Origin: Xenopus tropicalis
Taxonomy: Eukaryota > Chordata > Amphibia > Anura > Pipidae
DNA: 64,000 nucleotides
Assembly (NCBI RefSeq): GCF_000004195.4
Contig: NC_030680.2
Location: 151,194,163-151,258,162 of the forward strand
Direction of reading: 5' to 3'
This document shows, piece after piece, positions 23,001 to 35,120 of the stretch (its first letter is position 1; each line of letters starts with the position of its first letter). The translations under genes and the position numbers were made by a program. Under the pieces are notes generated by a model. The model worked only from the letters and a program-made list of their open reading frames with translations, was not told the DNA's origin and did no database searches.

Positions 23001-24455
23001 GAGGAGGATGCTGGGAAGGGACTGAGGCCAGAGGAGAATGCTGGGAAGGGACTGAGGTCAGAGGAGCATGCTGGGAAGGAACTGAGGCCAGAGGAGAATG
23101 CTGGGAATGGACTGAGGCCAGAGGAGGATGCTGGAAGGAACTGAGGCCAGAGGAGGATGCTGGCGAAAGGGACTGAGGCCAGAGGAGGATGCTGGGAAGG
23201 GACTGAGGCCAGAGGAGGATGCTGGGAAGGACACTGAGGCCAGAGGAGCATGCTGGGAAGGGACTGAGGCCAGAGGAGGATGCTGGAAGGGACTGAGGCC
23301 AGAGGAGGATGCTGGGAAGGGACTGAGGCCAGAGGAGCATGCTGGGAAGGAACTGAGGCCAGAGGAGGATGCTGGGAAGGGGACTGAGGCCAGAGGAGGA
23401 TGCTGGGAGGGACTGAGGCCAGAGGAGGATGCTGGGAAGGGACTGAGGCCAGAGGAGAATGCTGGGAAGGGACTGAGGCCAGAGGAGAATGCTGGGAAGG
23501 ACTGAGGCCAGAGGAGGATGCTGGGAAGGGACTGAGGCCAGAGGAGAATGCTGGGAAGGGACTGAGGCCAGAGGAGAATGCTGGGAAGGAACTGAGGCCA
23601 GAGGAGGATGCTGGGAAGGGACTGAGGCCAGAGGAGGATGCTGGGAAGGGACTGAGGCCAGAGGAGGATGCTGGGAAGGGACTGAGGCCAGAGGAGGATG
23701 CTGGGAAGGGACTGAGGCCAGAGGAGGATGCTGGGAAGGGACTGAGGCCAGAGGAGGATGCTGGGAAGGGACTGAGGCCAGAGGAGGATGCTGGGAAGGG
23801 ACTGAGGCCAGAGGAGGATGCTGGGAAGGGACTGAGGCCAGAGGAGGATGCTGGGAAGGGACTGAGGCCAGAGGAGGATGCTGGGAAGGAACTGAGGCCA
23901 GAGGAGGATGCTGGGAAGGGGACTGAGGCCAGAGGAGGATGCTGCGGAAGGAACTGAGGCCAGAGGAGGATGCTGGGAAGGGACTGAGGCCAGAGGAGAA
24001 TGCTGGGACAGAGGAGAATGCTGGAGACTGAGGCCAGAGGAGGATGCTGGGAAGGGACTGAGGCCAGAGGAGGATGCTGTAAGGGACAGAGGCCAGAGGA
24101 GAATGCTGGGAAGGGACTGAGGCCAGAGGAGGATGCTGGAAGCGGACAGAGGCCAGAGGAGGATGCTGGGAAGGACTGAGGCCAGAGGAGAATGCTGGGA
24201 AGGGACTGAGGCCAGAGGAGGATGCTGGGAAGGACTGAGGCCAGAGGAGGATGCTGGGAAGGCGACTGAGGCCAGAGGAGGATGCTGGGAAGGCTGGACA
24301 GAGGCCAGAGGAGGATGCTGGGTGGGAGCTCGGACTGACCGGCCAGAGGAGGATGCTGGGAAGGGACTGAGGCCAGAGGAGGATGCTGGGAAGGGACAGA
24401 GGCCAGAGAAGGATGCTGGGAAGGGACAGAGGCCAGAGGAGGATGCTGGGAAGGG
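20085..24455. repeat. 30-bp minisatellite (GGACTGAGGCCAGAGGAGGA...)
   Basis: About 145 units of GGACTGAGGCCAGAGGAGGA then TGCTGGGAAG. The variable site GAGGATGC/GAGAATGC/GAGCATGC alternates in blocks. Indels increase to the right of about 22.0 kb. Because 30 is a multiple of 3, several frames stay open for kilobases, including a 1140-codon minus-strand frame at 19918-23340. None has a start context, splice sites or composition of a real protein. Confidence 0.96.
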
Positions 24456-24954
24456 ATTAGGTCACACAGATGGGACTGGGGGTAATAGTCACATGGGGGG
24501 GGGGGGTAACTGATGGTGATGATGATGCACCTGAGAGGGCACAGATTTCCCATGATGCACCCCAGCTGTTTCAGTGGGATTCTTGGGCCAAGACTGAGAG
24601 AACCTGCTCCCCAGATCCAACCCAAAATATTCCTAATGATTCCTTTACTCTGTAACCATCAAACCATGTGGATTAAGTCCAACCGGATCCACACAGGCAG
24701 GTCTCCCCAATATCTGGGCAATGGGGGGCAGGGGGCGGAACCTGATGCCCTGGTACCAGGAAGCCGTGAAAAACCCAAGCGCCCCTGTAATAGATCCCAT
24801 ATCCCCCCCTTGACCCCCTGTTATGGATCAGTACCGTTTCCCAGGGCCCCCTCTCTGTAACTACCCAGCCCCCCCATACCGCTAATCCCCCAACTGACTC
24901 CTGGGTATATATTCTAATCCCAACCCCCTCTGCCAAAATAATTTCACCACATGC

Positions 24955-26020
24955 ACCCTAACCTTCCTGTACCCCCTAATCCCTATAAATAAGAATGTAC
25001 CCCTGTACCCCATAATCCCTATAAAAATGTACCCCTGTACCCCATAATCCCTATAAATAAGAATGTACCCCTGTACCCCATAATCCCTATAAATAAGAAT
25101 GTACCCCTGTACCCCCTAATCCCTATAAATAAGAATGTACCCCTGAACCCATAATCCCTATTTTAAAAAAATGTACCCCGCTACCCCATAGTCCCTATAA
25201 ATAAGAATGTGCCCCTGTACCCCCTATCCCTATAAATAAGAATGTACCCTGTACCCCATAATCCCTAAAAAAATGTACCCCCTGCTACCATAGTCCCTAT
25301 AAATAAGAATGTACCCCTGTACCCCATAATCCCTATAAGAATGTACCCTGTACCCCATAGTCCCTATAAATAAGAATGTACCCCTGTACCCCATAATCCC
25401 TATAAATAAGAATGTACCCCTGTACCCCATAGTCCCTATAAATAAGAATGTACCCCTGTACCCCATAGTCCCTATAAATAAGAATGTGCCCCTGTACCCC
25501 ATAATCCCTATAAATAAGAATGTACCCCTGTACCCCATAATCCCTATAAATAAGAATGTACCCCTGTACCCCATAATCCCTATAAATAAGAATGTGCCCC
25601 TGTACCCCATAATCCCTATAAATAAGAATGTGCCCCTGTACCCATAAATCCCCTATAAATAAGAATGTACCTGTACCCCATATCCCTTAAAATAAGAATG
25701 TACCCCTGTACCCCATAATCCCTATAAATAAGAATGTGCCCCTGTACCCCATAATCCCTATAAATAAGAATGTACCCCTGTACCCCATAATCCCTATAAA
25801 AATGTACCCCTGTACCCCATAATCCCTATAAATAAGAATGTACCCCTGTACCCCATAATCCCTATAAATAAGAATGTACCCCTGTACCCCATAGTCCCTA
25901 TAAATAAGAATGTACCCCTGTACCCCATAATCTCTATAAAAAGAATGTACCCCTGTACCCCATAATCCCTATAAATAAGAATGTACCCCTGTACCCCATA
26001 ATCCCTATAAATAAGAATGT
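24955..26020. repeat. 36-bp minisatellite (AATCCCTATAAATAAGAATG...)
   Basis: About 30 units of ATAATCCCTATAAATAAGAA followed by TGTACCCCTGTACCCC. The unit contains TATAAATA, a TATA-box look-alike, in nearly every copy. The array ends about 80 bp upstream of the CpG-rich promoter at 26.1 kb. Confidence 0.95.
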
Positions 26021-26100
26021 ACCCAGATGCTACAAACTAGAGCCGGTACCAGTAACTCCCAGTAACTCCCAGTAACTCCCGGTACCTGCGCTACAATTGA

Positions 26101-26404
26101 TGACATCACCCTCATGATGCCCCGCCCAGTGCCCCGCCCCTCAGCCAATCAGCGGCGGCGCCGCTCCACCTGCCAGGAAGCGAATTCCGTCATTCCGAGC
26201 GTTCCGGGAGTTCCGAGAGGTGCTGCGGTGTCTGAGCCCAGAGCTTCGGTACCGAACCCTCCGGCGGGAAGTACCAGTTACCCCGGTAGTTGGGGAGCCC
26301 AAATACCCAACCCATTGCCCGGCGGGACCTCGTCCGGTACCAACGGCGGATGTTCTGCCCCAGTTCGGGGCTCCTGTCCGACTGTTAGAAAGTTACGGGA
26401 ACTG
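26101..26404 (+). promoter_or_regulatory. vgll4: Candidate VGLL4 upstream promoter and non-coding first exon
   Basis: A CpG-rich block follows AT-rich repeat. It holds a CRE-like TGACATCA (26101-26108), GC boxes CCCGCCC (26121) and CCCCGCCCC (26132), and an inverted-Y CCAAT box in CAGCCAATCAGCGG (26145-26149). Transcribed-looking CG-rich sequence then ends at a consensus donor, AACTG|GTGAGT, at 26405. The next + strand coding exon with an acceptor is VGLL4 at 36826, which needs an upstream non-coding exon, so I infer this is it. A 62-codon frame at 26220 has no known family and is probably 5' UTR. The transcription start is not defined. Confidence 0.6.
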
Positions 26405-26454
26405 GTGAGTCCGGGAATGGGGCACCGGGGGGGGATAGTTTGGTACAGATTGTT

Positions 26455-29400
26455 CCTGCCCTATGGGTGCTGGGTTATGTGCCCTATGGGTGCTGGGTTA
26501 TGTGCCCTATGGGTGCTGGGTTATGTGCCCTGTGGGTGCTGGGTGCCCTGTGGGTACTGGGTTATGTGCCCTATGGGTGCTGGGTGCCCTGTGGGTACTG
26601 GGTTATGTGCCCTATGGGTGCTGGGTGCCCTGGGTACTGGGTTATGTGCCCTATGGGTGCTGGGTGCCCTGTGGGTACTGGGTTATGTGCCCTGTGGGTG
26701 CTGGGTTATGTGCCGTATGGGTGCCCTGGGTACTGGGTTATGTGCCCTGTGGGTACTGGGTTATGTGCCCTGTGGGTGCTGGGTGCCCTGGGTACTGGGT
26801 TATGTGCCCTATGGGTGCTGGGTGCCCTGGGTACTGGGTTATGTGCCCTATGGGTGCTGGGTGCCCTGTGGGTACTGGGTTATGTGCCCTATGGCGTGCT
26901 GGGTGCCCTGTGGGTACTGGGTTATGTGCCCTATGGGTGCTGGGTGCCCTGTGGGTACTGGGTTATGTGCCCTATGGGTACTGGGTGCCCTGGGTACTGG
27001 GTTATGTGCCCTATGGGTGCTGGGTGCCCTGGGTACTGGGTTATGTTGCCCTGTGGGTGCTGGGTGCCCTGGGTACTGGGTTATGTGCCCTATGGGTGCT
27101 GGGTGCCCCCTGGGTACTGGGTTATGTGCCCTATGGGTGCTGGGTGCCCTGTGGGTACTGGGTTATGTGCCCTGTGGGTACTGGGTTATGTGCCCTGTGG
27201 GTGCTGGGTTATGTGCCGTATGGGTGCCCTGGGTACTGGGTTATGTGCCCTGTGGGTGCTGGGTGCCCTGGGTACTGGGTTATGTGCCCTATGGGTGCTG
27301 GGTGCCCTGGGTACTGGGTTATGTGCCCTATGGGTGCTGGGTGCCCTGTGGGTACTGGGTTATGTGCCCTATGGGTGCTGGGTGCCCTGTGGGTACTGGG
27401 TTATGTGCCCTATGGGTGCTGGGTGCCCTGTGGGTACTGGGTTATGTGCCCTATGGGTGCTGGGTGCCCTGGGTACTGGGTTATGTGCCCTATGGGTGCT
27501 GGGTGCCCTGGGTACTGGGTTATGTGCCCTGTGGGTGCTGGGTGCCCTGGGTACTGGGTTATGTGCCCTATGGGTGCTGGGTGCCCTGTGGGTACTGGGT
27601 TATGTGCCCTATGGGTGCTGGGTGCCCTGTGGTACTGGGTTATGTGCCCTATGGGTGCTGGGTGCCCTGTGGGTACTGGTTATGTGCCCTATGGGAGCTG
27701 GGTGCCCTGTGGGTACTGGGTTATGTGCCCTATGGGTGCTGGGTGCCCTGTGGGTACTGGGTTATGTGCCCTATGGGTGCTGGGTGCCCTGGGTACTGGG
27801 TTATGTGCCCTATGGGTGCTGGGTGCCCTGGGTACTGGGTTATGTGCCCTATGGGTGCTGGGTGCCCTGGGTACTGGGTTATGTGCCCTAAGGGTGCTGG
27901 GTGCCATGGGTACTGGGTTATGTGCCCTATGGGTGCTGGGTGCCCTGGGTACTGGGTTATGTGCCCTATGGGTGCTGGGTGCCATGGGGTACTGGGTTAT
28001 GTGCCCTGTGGGTGCTGGGTGCCCTGGGTACTGGGTTATGTGCCCTATGGGTGCTGGGTGCCCCTGGGTACTGGGTATGTGCCCTATGGGTGCTGGGTGC
28101 CCTGGGTACTGGGTTTGTGCCCTATGGGTGCTGGGTGCCCTGTGGGTACTGGGTTATGTGCCCTATGGGTGCTGGGTGCCCTGTGGGTACTGGGTTATGT
28201 GCCCTATGGGTGCTGGGTGCCCTGTGGGTACTGGGTTATGTTGCCCTATGGGTGCTGGGTGCCCTGGGTACTGGGTTATGTGCCCTATGGGTGCTGGGTG
28301 CCCTGGTACTGGGTTATGTGCCCTGTGGGTGCTGGGTGCCCTGGTACTGGGTTATGTGCCCTATGGGTGCTGGGTGCCCTGTGGGTACTGGGTTATGTGC
28401 CCTATGGTGCTGGGTGCCCTTGTGTACTGGGTTATGTGCCCTATGGGTGCTGGGTGCCCTGTGGGTACTGGGTTATGTGCCCTATGGGAGCTGGGTGCCC
28501 TGTGGGTACTGGGTTATGTGCCCTATGGGTGGCTGGGTGCCCTGTGGGTACTGGGTTATGTGCCCTATGGGTGCTGGGTGCCCTGGGTACTGGTTATGTG
28601 CCCTATGGGTGCTGGGTGCCCTGGGTACTGGGTTATGTGCCCTTATGGGTGCTGGGTGCCCTGGGTACTGGGGTTATGTGCCCTAAGGGTGCTGGGTTGC
28701 CATGGGTACTGGGTTATGTGCCCTATGGGTGCTGGGTGCCCTGGGTACTGGGTTATGTGCCCTATGGGTGCTGGGTGCCATGGGTACTGGGTTATGTGCC
28801 CTGTGGGTGCTGGGTGCCCGGGTACTGGGTATGTGCCCTATGGGTGGCTGGGTGCCCTGTGGGTACTGGGTTATGTGCCCTATGGGTGCTGGGTGCCCTG
28901 TGGGTACTGGGTTATGTGCCCTATGGGTGCTGGGTGCCCTGTAGGTACTGGGTTATGTGCCCTGTGGGTGCTGCTGGGTGCCCTGGGTACTGGGTTATGT
29001 GCCCTATGGGTGCTGGGTGCCCTGGGTACTGGGTTATGTGCCCTAAGGGTGCTGGGTGCCATGGGTACTGGGTTATGTGCCCTATGGGTGCTGGGTGCCC
29101 TGGGTACTGGGTTATGTGCCCTATGGGTGCTGGGTGCCATGGGTACTGGGTTATGTGCCCTGTGGGTGCTGGGTGCCCTGGGTACTGGGTTTATGTGCCC
29201 TATGGGTGCTGGGTGCCCTGTGGGTACTGGGTTATGTGCCCCATGGGTGCTGGGTGCCCTGTGGGTACTGGGTTATGTGCCCTATGGGTGTTGGGTGCCC
29301 TGTGGGTACTGGTTATGTGCCCTATGGGAGCTGGGTGCCCTGTGGGTACTGGGTTATGTGCCCTATGGGTGCTGGGTGCCCTGGGTACTGGGTTATGTGC

Positions 29401-30140
29401 CCTATGGGTGCTGGGTGCCCTGGGTACTGGGTTATGTGCCCTAAGGGTGCTGGGTGCCATGGGTACTGGGTTATGTTCCCTAAGGGTGCTGGGTGCCATG
29501 GGTACTGGGTTATGTGCCCTATGGGTGCTGGGTGCCCTGGGTACTGGGTTATGTGCCCTATGGGTGCTGGGTGCCCTGGGTACTGGGTTATGTGCCCTAT
29601 GGGTGCTGGGTGCCCTGTGGGTACTGGGTTATGTGCCCTATGGGTGTTGGGTGCCCTGTGGGTACTGGGTTATGTGCCTATGGGTGCTGGGTGGCCCTGT
29701 GGGTACTGGGTTATGTGCCCTATGGGTGCTGGGTGCCCTGTGGGTACTGGGTTATGTGCCCTATGGGTGCTGGGTGCCCTGTGGGTACTGGGTTATGTGC
29801 CCTATGGGAAGCTGGGTGCCCTGTGGGTACTGGGTTATGTGCCCTATGGGTGCTGGGTGCCCTGTGGGTACTGGGTTATGTGCCCTATGGGTGCTGGGTG
29901 CCCTGGGTACTGGGTTTTGTGCCCTATGGTGCTGGGTGCCCTGGTACGGGTTATGTGCCCATGGGTGCTGGGTGCCCTGGGTAGCTGGGTTATGTGCCCT
30001 ATGGTGCTGGGTGCCCTGTGGGTATGGGTTATGTTGCCCTATGGGTGCTGGGTGCCCTGGGTACTGGGTTATGTGCCCTATGGGTGCTGGGTGCCCTGTG
30101 GGTACTTTGTTATGTGCCCTATGGGTGCTGGGTGCCCTAT
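26455..30140. repeat. 41/38-bp minisatellite (CTGGGTGCCCTGTGGGTACT...)
   Basis: About 93 units of CTGGGTGCCCTGTGGGTACT then GGGTTATGTGCCCTATGGGTG, with a 38-bp variant lacking TGT. Blocks of 41-bp and 38-bp units alternate, giving higher-order patterns. It begins only 50 bp after the donor of the candidate VGLL4 first exon. The 1549-codon frame over it is not a gene. Confidence 0.96.
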
Positions 30141-30800
30141 GGGTGCTGGGTGCCCTGTGGGTATGGGCAGCATTCTCTCTGGGTACTGGGTGCCCTGTGG
30201 GTATGGGCAGCAAGCTCTCTGGGTACTGGGTGCCCTGTGGGTACGGGCAGCATTCTCTCTGGGTACTGGGTGCCCTGTGGGTATGGGCAGCATGCTTTCG
30301 GGGTACTGGGTGCCCTGTGGGTACGGGCAGCATTCTCTCTGGGTACTGGGTGCCCTGTGGGTATGGGCAGCATGCTTTCGGGGTACTGGGTGCCCTGTGG
30401 GTACGGGCAGCATTCTCTCTGGGTACTGGGTGCCCTGTGGGTACGGGCAGCATTCTCTATGGGTACTGGGTGCCCTGTGGGTATGGGGAGCATGCTCTCT
30501 GGGTACTGGGTGCCCTGTGGGTACGGGCAGCATTCTCTATGGGTACTGGGTGCCCTGTGGGTATGGGCAGCATTCTCTCTGGGTACTGGGTGCCCTGTGG
30601 GTATGGGCAGCATTCTCTCTGGGTACTGGGTGCTCTGTGGGTACAGGCAGCATGCTCTCTGGGTATGGGTGCCCTGTGGGTACGGGCAGCAAGCTCTCTG
30701 GGTATGGGTGCCCTGTGGGTACGGGCAGCAAGCTCTCTGGGTATGGGTGCCCTGTGGGTATGAGAAGCAAGCTCTCTGGGTACTGGGTGCAGACTGTGGG
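30140..30800. repeat. 40-bp minisatellite related to its left neighbour
   Basis: Sixteen units of TACTGGGTGCCCTGTGGGTA then YGGGCAGCATTCTCTCTGGG. The first half of the unit is shared with the adjacent 41-bp array, so this is a derived family that recombined with GGGCAGCATTCTCT. Confidence 0.94.
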
Positions 30801-30839
30801 TGCCCTGTGGGTGCAGAGTAATCTGATTTGGGTGCCAGG

Positions 30840-32630
30840 CTGATTAATGCCCCAGGTGCCAGTGCGAGGATCATATTGTGTGCACATTGAGTACCAGCCC
30901 TGGTGCCGCTGTATTTGGGGTTATTACCCCCCCCCCCCCCCCCCCAGTGCCTGAGTATTGTATTGTGTAATAATATCCCCAAGCAGCTGGGATTAACCCT
31001 CTCAGCGCCAGCACATCTGTAGCCTATTGGCTCCCATGTACAGAGAGAGCGAAGGCTCAACCCCCGGGCTGCACAGTACTGGAGAGGGGCCCCGGGAGCT
31101 CAGGCAGAAGTGTTGGGCAGGGAGGGGGCAAGTGTTAGTCTGGGCAGGGGGGCAGCTGGGCAGGAGGGGGTTAGTACAAGGAATCCCAGCTGAAGGGGCA
31201 GAGAGGCCTTCACGTGTCACTAGAGGAGGAGGAGCAGGGGGGGGGGGGGGCAGTGGGAGAAAACAGCCACATGTGGGGGCAGGGCTGGAGTTGGCTCTGA
31301 ATGAAGGAAGTTGGAGGCTCTTGTTTGTTTGTGGCTCTGCAGCAGTTGGGGTGTCCGGGTAAGTCTTTCCCTCTTGCCTGGGGGGCCGGCCGGGTGCTGG
31401 GAGTCTTAGTGGCTCAGGGGCTCCCCGTTCATTTATACAGTCAGGGGCAATTCCACTAAATGGGGGTTACTGGGCTGCCCTGCCTGGGAACTGGTGCTGC
31501 CCCTTCAGCTTTCTGCCCTGTCCCCCCTCAGGGGGTGCTGTTCTGTTGCAGCCAATGGGGAGTGGGGGTACTGCAAGTGCCAGAGCTATCTGTGTTACAG
31601 CTTCATTCATTGGTCCAGACATGGCGCTAGGGGCAGATGCAGAGAAGGCTCTGTATTACCCCCCCCCCCCCCCCGCGCCAGGTTTGCCCCAGAGAGAGTC
31701 ACTGATTGGCTGCATTAAATGCATGTGAATTCCTATTGGTGGGTTCCAGCTGAATTTCTCTACCTGCAGAGGTGCCCCTGGCATAGGGTGCCCGCGAGGG
31801 AAGTTCTGCACTGATGGCACCTGAAATGGGGGCGGGGCATAATTATTGGGCACCTTTAGTAATAGATTTCACCTTAAAGTGACAGTTGCCCGCCATAGGT
31901 GCCAGGGCTTGAGTACCCGTAGGTGCAACCTGCCATATTGCTCAGCACTCTCTCTCTCTGTGCCTACTGGTCATTATCGGGGGCTCAGTCGCACACAGTG
32001 TTCCCAGGGGAAACCTTTTCCCTTTGCACCTCTCACTTCCAGGCTGGGAATATATATGTGATGTGCCCTCGTGGGTGGCGCTGCCATGCTGCCGTGGGCA
32101 TGAATGAAGAGCACCATTTGCACGTTTCTGTGTTTGGAAACACTGTGGAAGGTCACTGGTCCCCCCTCGTGCTCCCAGTAAGGGGGCGGAGCCAGGCGCC
32201 CGCGTCACTGCTATCTGTGGAATGCGGAGCGTGGGCAATGAGGCAATCGCCTGTGGCACTCTCTTCTGTTTGTTATTGAGGAACCACAGGCTCCGCCCAC
32301 TACTCCCGGCTTCCCTCTAACGCTCTCGCTGCTTTGGGGTTCCCTCAATTTCTGCGTTTTATATCAGTTTTATATCATTTTATATCATTTTATATCTTAC
32401 GTATGTTCTGCGGTTACGCCGGTTTCCCATGGCTGTCGGTTTTTATCTGTAAAGATTTGCTGGTTTTTTTACCAACCTCTCCCTGTCCCCTAACTAATTC
32501 CTCCCAAACATCTCCAGGAAGCAGCGCTGTAACTGTAACCCTTCCACTGCCAGCGAACTCATCCCACCCTGTGTCTTATGGGATTGTAGCACTGACTGTC
32601 TGCCATAAAGCAACATACTGCTGCTCATTG
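30840..32630. other. Mostly unique VGLL4 intron/5' region
   Basis: Single-copy sequence with poly-C and poly-G runs. A weak exon candidate ends at 31358 (GTCCGG|GTAAGT) after an acceptor-like CTCTGCAG at 31342. There is no coding evidence. An alternative VGLL4 5' UTR exon here is possible but unsupported. Confidence 0.4.
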
Positions 32631-33105
32631 CCAGAAAGGAAGCAGAGACAGTCACACGGGTACCAGGAAATACACTCCCCCGTGCAAAGGAAGCAGAGAC
32701 AGTCACATGGGTACCAGGAAATACACTCCCCCGTGCAAAGGAAGCAGAGACAGTCACATGGGTACCAGGAAATACACTCCCCTGTGCAAAGGAAGCAGAG
32801 ACAGTCACATCGGTACCAGGAAATACACTCCCCCGTGCAAAGGAAGCAGAGACAGTCACATGGGTACCAGGAAATACACTCCCCCGTGCAAAGGAAGCAG
32901 AGACAGTCACATGGGTACCAGGAAATACACTCCCCCGTGCAAAGGAAGCAGAGACAGTCACATCGGTACCAGGAAATACACTCCCCCGTGCAAAGGAAGC
33001 AGAGACAGTCACATGGGTACCAGGAAATACACTCCCCCGTGCAAAGGAAGCAGAGACAGTCACATGGGTACCGGGAAATACACTCCCCCGTGCAAAGGAA
33101 GCAGA
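32630..33105. repeat. 51-bp tandem repeat (GGAAGCAGAGACAGTCACAT...)
   Basis: Nine copies at an exact 51-bp period of GGAAGCAGAGACAGTCACAT, GGGTACCAGGAAATACACTC and CCCCGTGCAAA. Variants GGGTACC/CGGTACC alternate. The unit is a multiple of 3, so frames stay open on both strands without being genes. Confidence 0.95.
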
Positions 33106-33349
33106 TACAAACAGAAAGACAAACTAAGGAACAATTGTCAGGGCTATCCCTGTGTGTAACTCCCGGTTACCTTGCAGCCCTTGGGAGTGAATCACTGGCA
33201 GAGACCTGAGTCACAGTCTGAGCAACAAACACTGGGATCTAAGGGCCACATGTCGGCCCATCATTGGCGCTAAATCTTACTGCATTGTGGTGCCAGTCTG
33301 TGTGCCAATGTATATCTATTCTGCACTGAGGCCCAGACTGGCAACCTCT

Positions 33350-35120
33350 GGGTACTGGGAATGCCAGGGGGGCTGTAAGGTGCCACAGTCACTATTTATT
33401 GGGCTGGGGGGGGGCTGTTTGTGCCTCTGGGTACTGGGAATGCCAGGGGGGCTGTAAGGTGCCACAGACAGTCACTATTTATTGGGCTGGGGGGGGGCTG
33501 TTTGTGTCTCTGGGTACTGGGAATGCCGGGGGGGCTGTAAGGTGCCACAGACAGTCACTATTTATTGGGCTGGGGGGGGGCTGTTTGTGCCTCTGGGTAC
33601 TGGGAATGCCAGGGGGGCTGTAAGGTGCCACAGACAGTCACTATTTATTGGGCTGGGGGGGCTGTTTGTGCCTCTGGGTACTGGGAATGCCAGGGGGGCT
33701 GTAAGGTGCCACAGACAGTCACTATTTATTGGGCTGGGGGGGCTGTTTGTGCCTCTGGGTACTGGGAATGCCAGGGGGGCTGTAAGGTGCCACAGACAGT
33801 CACTATTTATTGGGCTGGGGGGGCTGTTTGTGCCTCTGGGTACTGGGAATGCCAGGGGGGCTGTAAGGTGCCACAGACAGTCACTATTTATTGGGCTGGG
33901 GGGGGGGCTGTTTGTGCCTCTGGGTACTGGGAATGCCAGGGGGGCTGTAAGGTGCCACAGACAGTCACTATTTATTGGGGCTGGGGGGGCTGTTTGTGCC
34001 TCTGGGTACTGGGAATGACAGGGGGGCTGTAAGGTGCCACAGACAGTCACTATTTATTGGGCTGGGGGGGGGGCTGTTTGTGCCTCTGGGTACTGGGAAT
34101 GCCAGGGGGGCTGTAAGGTGCCACAGACAGTCACTATTTATTTGGCTGGGGGGGGCTGTTTGTGCCTCTGGGTACTGGGAATGCCAGGGGGGCTGTAAGG
34201 TGCCACAGACAGTCACTATTTATTTGGCTGGGGGGGCTGTTTGTGCCTCTGGGTACTGGGAATGCCAGGGGGGCTGTAAGGTGCCACAGACAGTCACTAT
34301 TTATTGGGCTGGGGGGGGGGTTTGTGCCTCTGGGTACTGGGAATGCCAGGGGGGCTGTAAGGTGCACAGACAGTCACTATTTATTGGGCTGGGGGGGGGT
34401 GTTTGTGCCTCTGGGTACTGGGAATGCCGGGGGGGCTGTAAAGTGCCACAGACAGTCACTATTTATTGGGCTGGGGGGGCTGTTTGTGCCTCTGGGTACT
34501 GGGAATGCCAGGGGGGGCTGTAAGGTGCCACAGACAGTCACTATTTATTGGGCTGGGGGGGCTGTTTGTGCCTCTGGGTACTGGGAATGCCAGGGGGGCT
34601 GTAAGGTGCCACAGACAGTCACTATTTATTGGGCTGGGGGGGGGCTGTTTGTGCCTCTGGGTACTGGGAATGCCAGGGGGGCTGTAAGGTGCCACAGACA
34701 GTCACTATTTATTGGGCTGGGGGGGGGCTGTTTGTGCCTCTGGGTACTGGGAATGCCGGGGGGCTGTAAGGTGCTACAGACAGTCACTATTTATTGGGCT
34801 GGGGGGGGGCTGTTTGTGCCTCTGGGTACTGGGAATGCCAGGGGGGCTGTAAGGTGCCACAGACAGTCACTATTTATTGGGCTGGGGGGGGGGCTGTTTG
34901 TGCCTCTGGGTACTGGGAGCAGGGGCTGAAGTGCCAGGGGGGCTGTAAGGTGCCACAGACAGTCACTATTTATTGGGCTGGGGGGCTGTTTGTGCCTCTG
35001 GGTACTGGGAATGCCAGGGGGGCTGTAAGGTGCCACAGACAGTCACTATTTATTGGGCTGGGGGGGCTGTTTGTGCCTCTGGGTACTGGGAATGCCAGGG
35101 GGGCTGTAAGGTGCCACAGA
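33350..35120. repeat. ~83-bp minisatellite with G-runs
   Basis: About 21 copies of GGTACTGGGAATGCCAGGGG, GGCTGTAAGGTGCCACAGAC, AGTCACTATTTATTGGGCTG, a run of 6-10 G, then CTGTTTGTGCCTCT. Unit length varies mostly through the G-run. Confidence 0.95.

Noticed and set aside
19918..23340. 1140-codon minus-strand open frame
   Set aside because: Product of a 30-bp unit (multiple of 3) without stops. The overlapping frames on both strands are equally open, with no start or splice context.
26220..26408. 62-codon ORF starting in the candidate first exon
   Set aside because: No recognisable family. It ends right after the donor site and VGLL4 isoforms start at later exons, so it is treated as 5' UTR.
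26114..30763. 1549-codon open frame rich in VLGYVPYGCWVP repeats
   Set aside because: It is the 41/38-bp minisatellite read in frame. Parallel frames are also open, and only the first ~100 codons are unique 5' UTR-like sequence.
31342..31358. 16-bp micro-exon between CTCTGCAG and GTAAGT
   Set aside because: Splice-like signals alone in unique sequence are not enough, and no coding or isoform support can be seen.
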